Source of the DNA: G039954875 sp039954875
GTDB lineage: Bacteria; Bacteroidota; Bacteroidia; Flavobacteriales; Blattabacteriaceae
Length of the DNA stretch: 64,000 bases
Direction of reading: 5' to 3'
NCBI GenBank assembly: GCA_039954875.1
Contig: CP157202.1
Location: forward strand, 620,001-684,000
A program made the position numbers and the translations under genes. Below the pieces are notes generated by a model. It ran no database searches. It worked only from the letters and a program-made list of their open reading frames with translations, and was not told where the DNA came from. Below, piece after piece: positions 60,687-64,000 of the stretch. Numbering within the stretch: position 1 is the stretch's first letter; each line of letters starts with the position of its first letter.

Positions 60687-60797
60687 AGAAGCTCAAGTCA
60701 TACCACGATTTCATCTAATGAAAAAATCCACATCAAACATTTCCACATGTGAAGATAATTCACCTACTTTGCACACGAAAAGAGTAGCTTTATTTCA

Positions 60798-62189
60798 ATG
60801 AAAATCCGTTACGCCGACCTTATAGATCAAACGTTTGAATTTCCTACTGAGGAATTTAAAGTTCGAAATAATCTTTTGGAATTCCACGGAATTCCCCTGA
60901 TAGGATTGATCCAAAAGTATGGGACGCCTTTAAAATTCAACTATCTGCCCAAAATCTCACAAAACATACAACAAGCCAAACGATGGTTTCAAAAAGCGAT
61001 CGTCGAAAACGCGTATAACAACAACTACACCTATTGCTATTGTACCAAAAGTTCTCATTTTGCATTCGTCCTAGAAGAAGCCTTGAAGAATAACATTAGC
61101 ATAGAGATTTCCTACGCCTACGATATAGACATTATAAAAAATCTCTATCAAAAAGGGAGGGTCGACAAAAACATAGAGATGATCTGCAACGGATTCAAGA
61201 CTGGTAATTATCTCGAAAATATTACCGATCTGATCAACAACGGATTTCACAACACTATCCCTATCCTTGACAATGCTAATGAATTGGAAAAACTTAATAA
61301 TTCCATCGAAGTCCCCTTCAAAGTAGGCCTACGTATCGCCTCGGAAGAAGAACCTAAATTCGAATTCTATACCTCGCGTTTAGGTATAGGATACAAAGAT
61401 ATCGTCCCCCTATACATCAATAAGATCAAGGATGATCCTAAGGTGAAATTGAAGATGTTACACTTTTTCATCAATACAGGTATCAAAGATACGGCCTACT
61501 ATTGGAATGAACTTTTCAAATGCCTACGCGTCTATGCTCGCTTGAAAAAGATCGCCCCGGAACTCGAAGTATTGAATATAGGTGGTGGCTTCCCGATCAA
61601 AACCTCAATGTCCTTCGACTACGACTACGAGTACATGTCTAACGAGATCGTCTACCAGATTAAAAAGTTTTGCACGGAAGAACATGTACCTGAGCCACAC
61701 ATCTATACAGAATTCGGAGCCTATACAGTAGGAGAAAGCGGTGGGATGCTATACCGGGTACTTAGCCAAAAAAGTCAAAATGACCGTGAGAAGTGGAATA
61801 TGATCGATAGCTCATTTATGACCACACTACCCGATACTTGGGCCATCAGTCGCCGCTTTATCATGATGGCCGTCAACCGTTGGAATGACGCTTATGAAAG
61901 GGTTTTCTTGGGTGGGCTCACCTGTGATAGCGACGACTACTACAATTCCGAACAACACATGAATGCCATATATCTACCTCATTTCCGAGAAAAAGATCCG
62001 CTCTACATCGGATTTTTCAATACCGGTGCCTATCAGGATACCATCAGCGGATACGGTGGAGTACATCATTGTCTGATCCCCCAACCCATGCACATTTTGA
62101 TTGATCGCAATGCAGAAGATAAATTGGTATACAAGACCTTTCGTAAATCACAAAGCCCTAAAGAAGTATTAAAAATTTTAGGCTATTAG
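60798..62189 (+). CDS. speA: Arginine decarboxylase-like PLP enzyme (alanine-racemase fold)
   Basis: Fold-type III PLP decarboxylase, probably making agmatine from arginine. 463 residues. The PLP lysine is Lys84 in YCTKSSHFAFVLEEAL, followed by FKVGLRIASEEEPKFEFYTSRLGIG, HFFINTGIKD, the glycine-rich phosphate loop LNIGGGFPIKTSM, and a GLTCDSDD near the C-terminus with the active-site Cys-Asp pair. It is shorter than the 630-residue E. coli SpeA but is the form common in Bacteroidetes. The agmatinase gene follows after 5 bases, which supports arginine as substrate. Confidence 0.9.
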   Translation: MKIRYADLIDQTFEFPTEEFKVRNNLLEFHGIPLIGLIQKYGTPLKFNYLPKISQNIQQAKRWFQKAIVENAYNNNYTYCYCTKSSHFAFVLEEALKNNISIEISYAYDIDIIKNLYQKGRVDKNIEMICNGFKTGNYLENITDLINNGFHNTIPILDNANELEKLNNSIEVPFKVGLRIASEEEPKFEFYTSRLGIGYKDIVPLYINKIKDDPKVKLKMLHFFINTGIKDTAYYWNELFKCLRVYARLKKIAPELEVLNIGGGFPIKTSMSFDYDYEYMSNEIVYQIKKFCTEEHVPEPHIYTEFGAYTVGESGGMLYRVLSQKSQNDREKWNMIDSSFMTTLPDTWAISRRFIMMAVNRWNDAYERVFLGGLTCDSDDYYNSEQHMNAIYLPHFREKDPLYIGFFNTGAYQDTISGYGGVHHCLIPQPMHILIDRNAEDKLVYKTFRKSQSPKEVLKILGY

Positions 62190-62194
62190 AAAAA

Positions 62195-63049
62195 ATGGTT
62201 ACCATAAAGACCTTTGCAGGAATACCCCAAAGCTATACCCAACTCGAAACCGCTAAAGTGGTGCTCATCCCTGTGCCCTATGATGGTACAAGCACTTGGG
62301 GTAAGGGTGCCGATAAGGGGCCTGAAGCTTTTTTGGAAGCTGCTGAAAACATGGAGCTATACGATATCGAAACCGATTCGGAAGTCTACCGGCGGGGGAT
62401 ATATCTTACAACAACTGTCACAGAAGAAAGCAGCCCAGAAAGAATGATACAAAGCGTTTATAATACCACCAAGATATATTTATCACAAGACAAATTCGTT
62501 ACCCTCATCGGTGGAGAGCATTCAATATCTATCGGTAGCATACGAGCCTTTGGTGAACAATTCCCCCAACTCAGTGTACTTCAAATTGATGCCCATACCG
62601 ATCTACGGCCCAATTATCAAGGGAGCCCTTACAACCACGCTTGTGCCATGCATGATACGTCCCAAAAATATCCTTTGATCCAAGTGGGTATCCGTAGCAT
62701 GGATACTGAGGAAAGACCCTACATACAAGCAGGCCATGTATTCTACGCCCACGAGATCTATCAAAACGATGCTTGGATGCAAAAAGCCCTCGAAGCCTTG
62801 TCAGGTCTGGTTTTTATCACTATAGATTTGGATGCATTCGACCCTTCGATAACCCCTTCGACAGGTACACCCGAGCCGGGTGGTCTGCTGTGGTACCCTA
62901 TATTGAAATTCTTACGCAAAGTTTTTAAAAAAAAACAGATCGTCGGCTTTGATATCGTGGAGCTCGCCCCAAATAAAGGCGAACGTGCTACAGCCTTTCT
63001 AGCAGCCAAGCTTTACTACAAATTGCTGAGCTATCGATTTGAATTGTAA
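62195..63049 (+). CDS. speB: Agmatinase
   Basis: Ureohydrolase that splits agmatine to putrescine and urea. The 284 residues have the three manganese motifs LIGGEHSISIGSI, VLQIDAHTDLRPNYQGSPYNHA and ITIDLDAFDPSITPSTGTPEPGG. It starts 5 bases after speA, so the two steps of a putrescine pathway are coupled. Confidence 0.95.
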   Translation: MVTIKTFAGIPQSYTQLETAKVVLIPVPYDGTSTWGKGADKGPEAFLEAAENMELYDIETDSEVYRRGIYLTTTVTEESSPERMIQSVYNTTKIYLSQDKFVTLIGGEHSISIGSIRAFGEQFPQLSVLQIDAHTDLRPNYQGSPYNHACAMHDTSQKYPLIQVGIRSMDTEERPYIQAGHVFYAHEIYQNDAWMQKALEALSGLVFITIDLDAFDPSITPSTGTPEPGGLLWYPILKFLRKVFKKKQIVGFDIVELAPNKGERATAFLAAKLYYKLLSYRFEL

Positions 63050-63072
63050 AATCTGCCAGCAACCGATCGCCT

Positions 63073-63726
63073 ATGAAAAACAAAATCATCATCACTATAG
63101 ACGGCTACTCCTCCACGGGGAAAAGTACGTTAGCTCAAGCACTTGCTCGCAAATTGGATTACAAATATTTCGATTCGGGGGCGATGTACCGCGCAGTGAC
63201 TCTATTTGCCCTCCGTCGAAATATCTTTGATAAGGATCCCTGGGATCAAAAAAGATTGCATGATTTATTACCTGAAATTGATTTAAGTGTTCAACATCTC
63301 TCACTGAATGGTGAAAACATCGAAACAGAAATACGAAGCATGGCCGTATCGGAAAGAGTGAGCCTAGTAGCTAGCATACCAGAGGTACGTGAAAAGTTAC
63401 TACACCTCCAACAGGCATTGGGACAAGATCGAGGTATTGTCATGGAAGGTCGAGATATCGGAAGTGTGGTATTTCCTAACGCAGATTTGAAGATATTCCT
63501 AACCGCCTCTTTGGAAGTCCGAGTAGCCCGCCGCTACAAAGAACTTATCGAAAAGGGACAAAAAACCACTTATGAAAAAGTCTTGAACAATCTCACTGAG
63601 AGAGACCGTATCGACAGCTCTCGGATAGTAGCTCCACTTATCAAGCCTATCGACGCTAAAGAGATAAACAACACCCATTTAAACCTCGAAGCACAACTTG
63701 ATCATATCTACCAGCTTTCCAAATGA
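63073..63726 (+). CDS. cmk: Cytidylate kinase
   Basis: Phosphorylates CMP and dCMP. The 217 residues have the P-loop IDGYSSTGKST (10-19), YKYFDSGAMYRAVTLFALR, EGRDIGSVVFPNADLKIFLTASLEVRARRY with a local variant, and a lysine-rich end. It is 23 bases after speB, in the same run. Confidence 0.95.
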   Translation: MKNKIIITIDGYSSTGKSTLAQALARKLDYKYFDSGAMYRAVTLFALRRNIFDKDPWDQKRLHDLLPEIDLSVQHLSLNGENIETEIRSMAVSERVSLVASIPEVREKLLHLQQALGQDRGIVMEGRDIGSVVFPNADLKIFLTASLEVRVARRYKELIEKGQKTTYEKVLNNLTERDRIDSSRIVAPLIKPIDAKEINNTHLNLEAQLDHIYQLSK

Positions 63727-64000
63727 CCCATGATGAGAAAAAAAAGAAACTACTATCTAGGATATAAAGGCTAAAGGGTGGAGGTACCTAAAATTTTTAA
63801 TCACTTTACTAGACTATCTGAACTATTCAAAACATGAAGTAGGCTTGTTGTTGGGTCTTAAGAAATGGGTCTATTTGATCCAGGATCCCCCGAGCAGATA
63901 GGTTTATTTTACATCGTAGAAGAGAAAGACTTTTTATAAAAAAGTTCATTATTTGAAACTTACAGAAGATCTGGCCTGAACTATATTGGTATGACAGACA
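63727..64000 (+). other. Right-edge sequence with possible coding relic
   Basis: No gene can be closed. On the plus strand around 63860 a short protein-like run (MGLFDPGSPEQIGLFYIVEE) and, after a stop, ETYRRSGLNYIGMTD in the same frame run off the edge, so a decayed or interrupted gene may continue. Family not recognised. Confidence 0.35.

Noticed and set aside
1..64000. CRISPR arrays, IS elements and prophage
   Set aside because: No regularly spaced repeats, transposase or phage structural genes were recognised on either strand.

Overview
The window is about 64 kb of AT-rich chromosome from a member of the Bacteroidota, most likely class Flavobacteriia. The gene orders and families support this: rplM-rpsI-rpsB-tsf, birA / rsfS-ftsH-LUD-cdsA-psd, menA with a metallo-beta-lactamase-fold gene and menB, asnS-rpoN, a GYDIA-type GHMP kinase, TAnnTTTG promoter elements, and a decayed peptidase with a type IX secretion C-terminal domain. 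About 40 genes look intact, one of them cut by the left edge. Roughly a third of the window is eroded genes and AT-rich filler. That mix of intact housekeeping genes among pseudogenes is what a recently host-restricted symbiont or pathogen in genome reduction looks like. This is an inference; no host can be named from the sequence. No IS element, phage, CRISPR array or rRNA was found.

Layout. 1-1.8 kb: fusA-rpsG-rpsL on the minus strand. 1.8-5.2 kb: map, a frameshifted HAD hydrolase, gpmI. 5.2-7.3 kb: membrane-protein debris and a broken apbE. 7.4-10.2 kb: rplM-rpsI-rpsB-tsf with a clear Bacteroidetes promoter. 10.2-13.8 kb: AT-rich desert, a small HTH-like gene, dnaK with a terminator. 13.8-15.9 kb: decayed DNA including yaaA. 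15.9-20.4 kb: psd, cdsA, split LUD gene, ftsH, broken rsfS. 20.4-31.5 kb: birA, yidC-pyrG, an MBL-fold hydrolase, menA, dead tauE-like gene, menB, a small membrane protein, purA, purB. 31.5-36.5 kb: 5 kb graveyard. 36.6-45.5 kb: tRNA-Ser, rpoN, asnS, frr, pyrH, tatD, fabD, GHMP kinase, Crp-like regulator, galE. 46.4-50.8 kb: waaA, metF, serS. 50.8-57.6 kb: second graveyard holding a YejM-like sulfatase, a class II ribonucleotide reductase (nrdJ) and a secreted subtilase. 57.6-63.7 kb: mtaB, prfB, speA, speB, cmk.

Functionally the intact set covers translation, chaperone and proteolysis, phospholipid synthesis (cdsA, psd), Kdo transfer to lipid A, menaquinone, AMP, CTP and UDP synthesis, polyamines (arginine to agmatine to putrescine), one-carbon metabolism and sigma-54. 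The lost set is mostly surface, secretion, stress and cofactor functions: T9SS cargo, an outer-envelope sulfatase, YaaA, TauE, ApbE and B12-dependent RNR.

The oddest signal is in the translation genes. S12 has lost the conserved decoding-loop lysine and carries a one-residue insertion. S7 has run through its ancestral stop into fusA. S9 carries a 7-residue tandem duplication. RF2 lacks the programmed frameshift known from E. coli. The ribosome silencing factor is dead. A 12-cytosine tract inside the GHMP kinase gene is a possible slippage switch.
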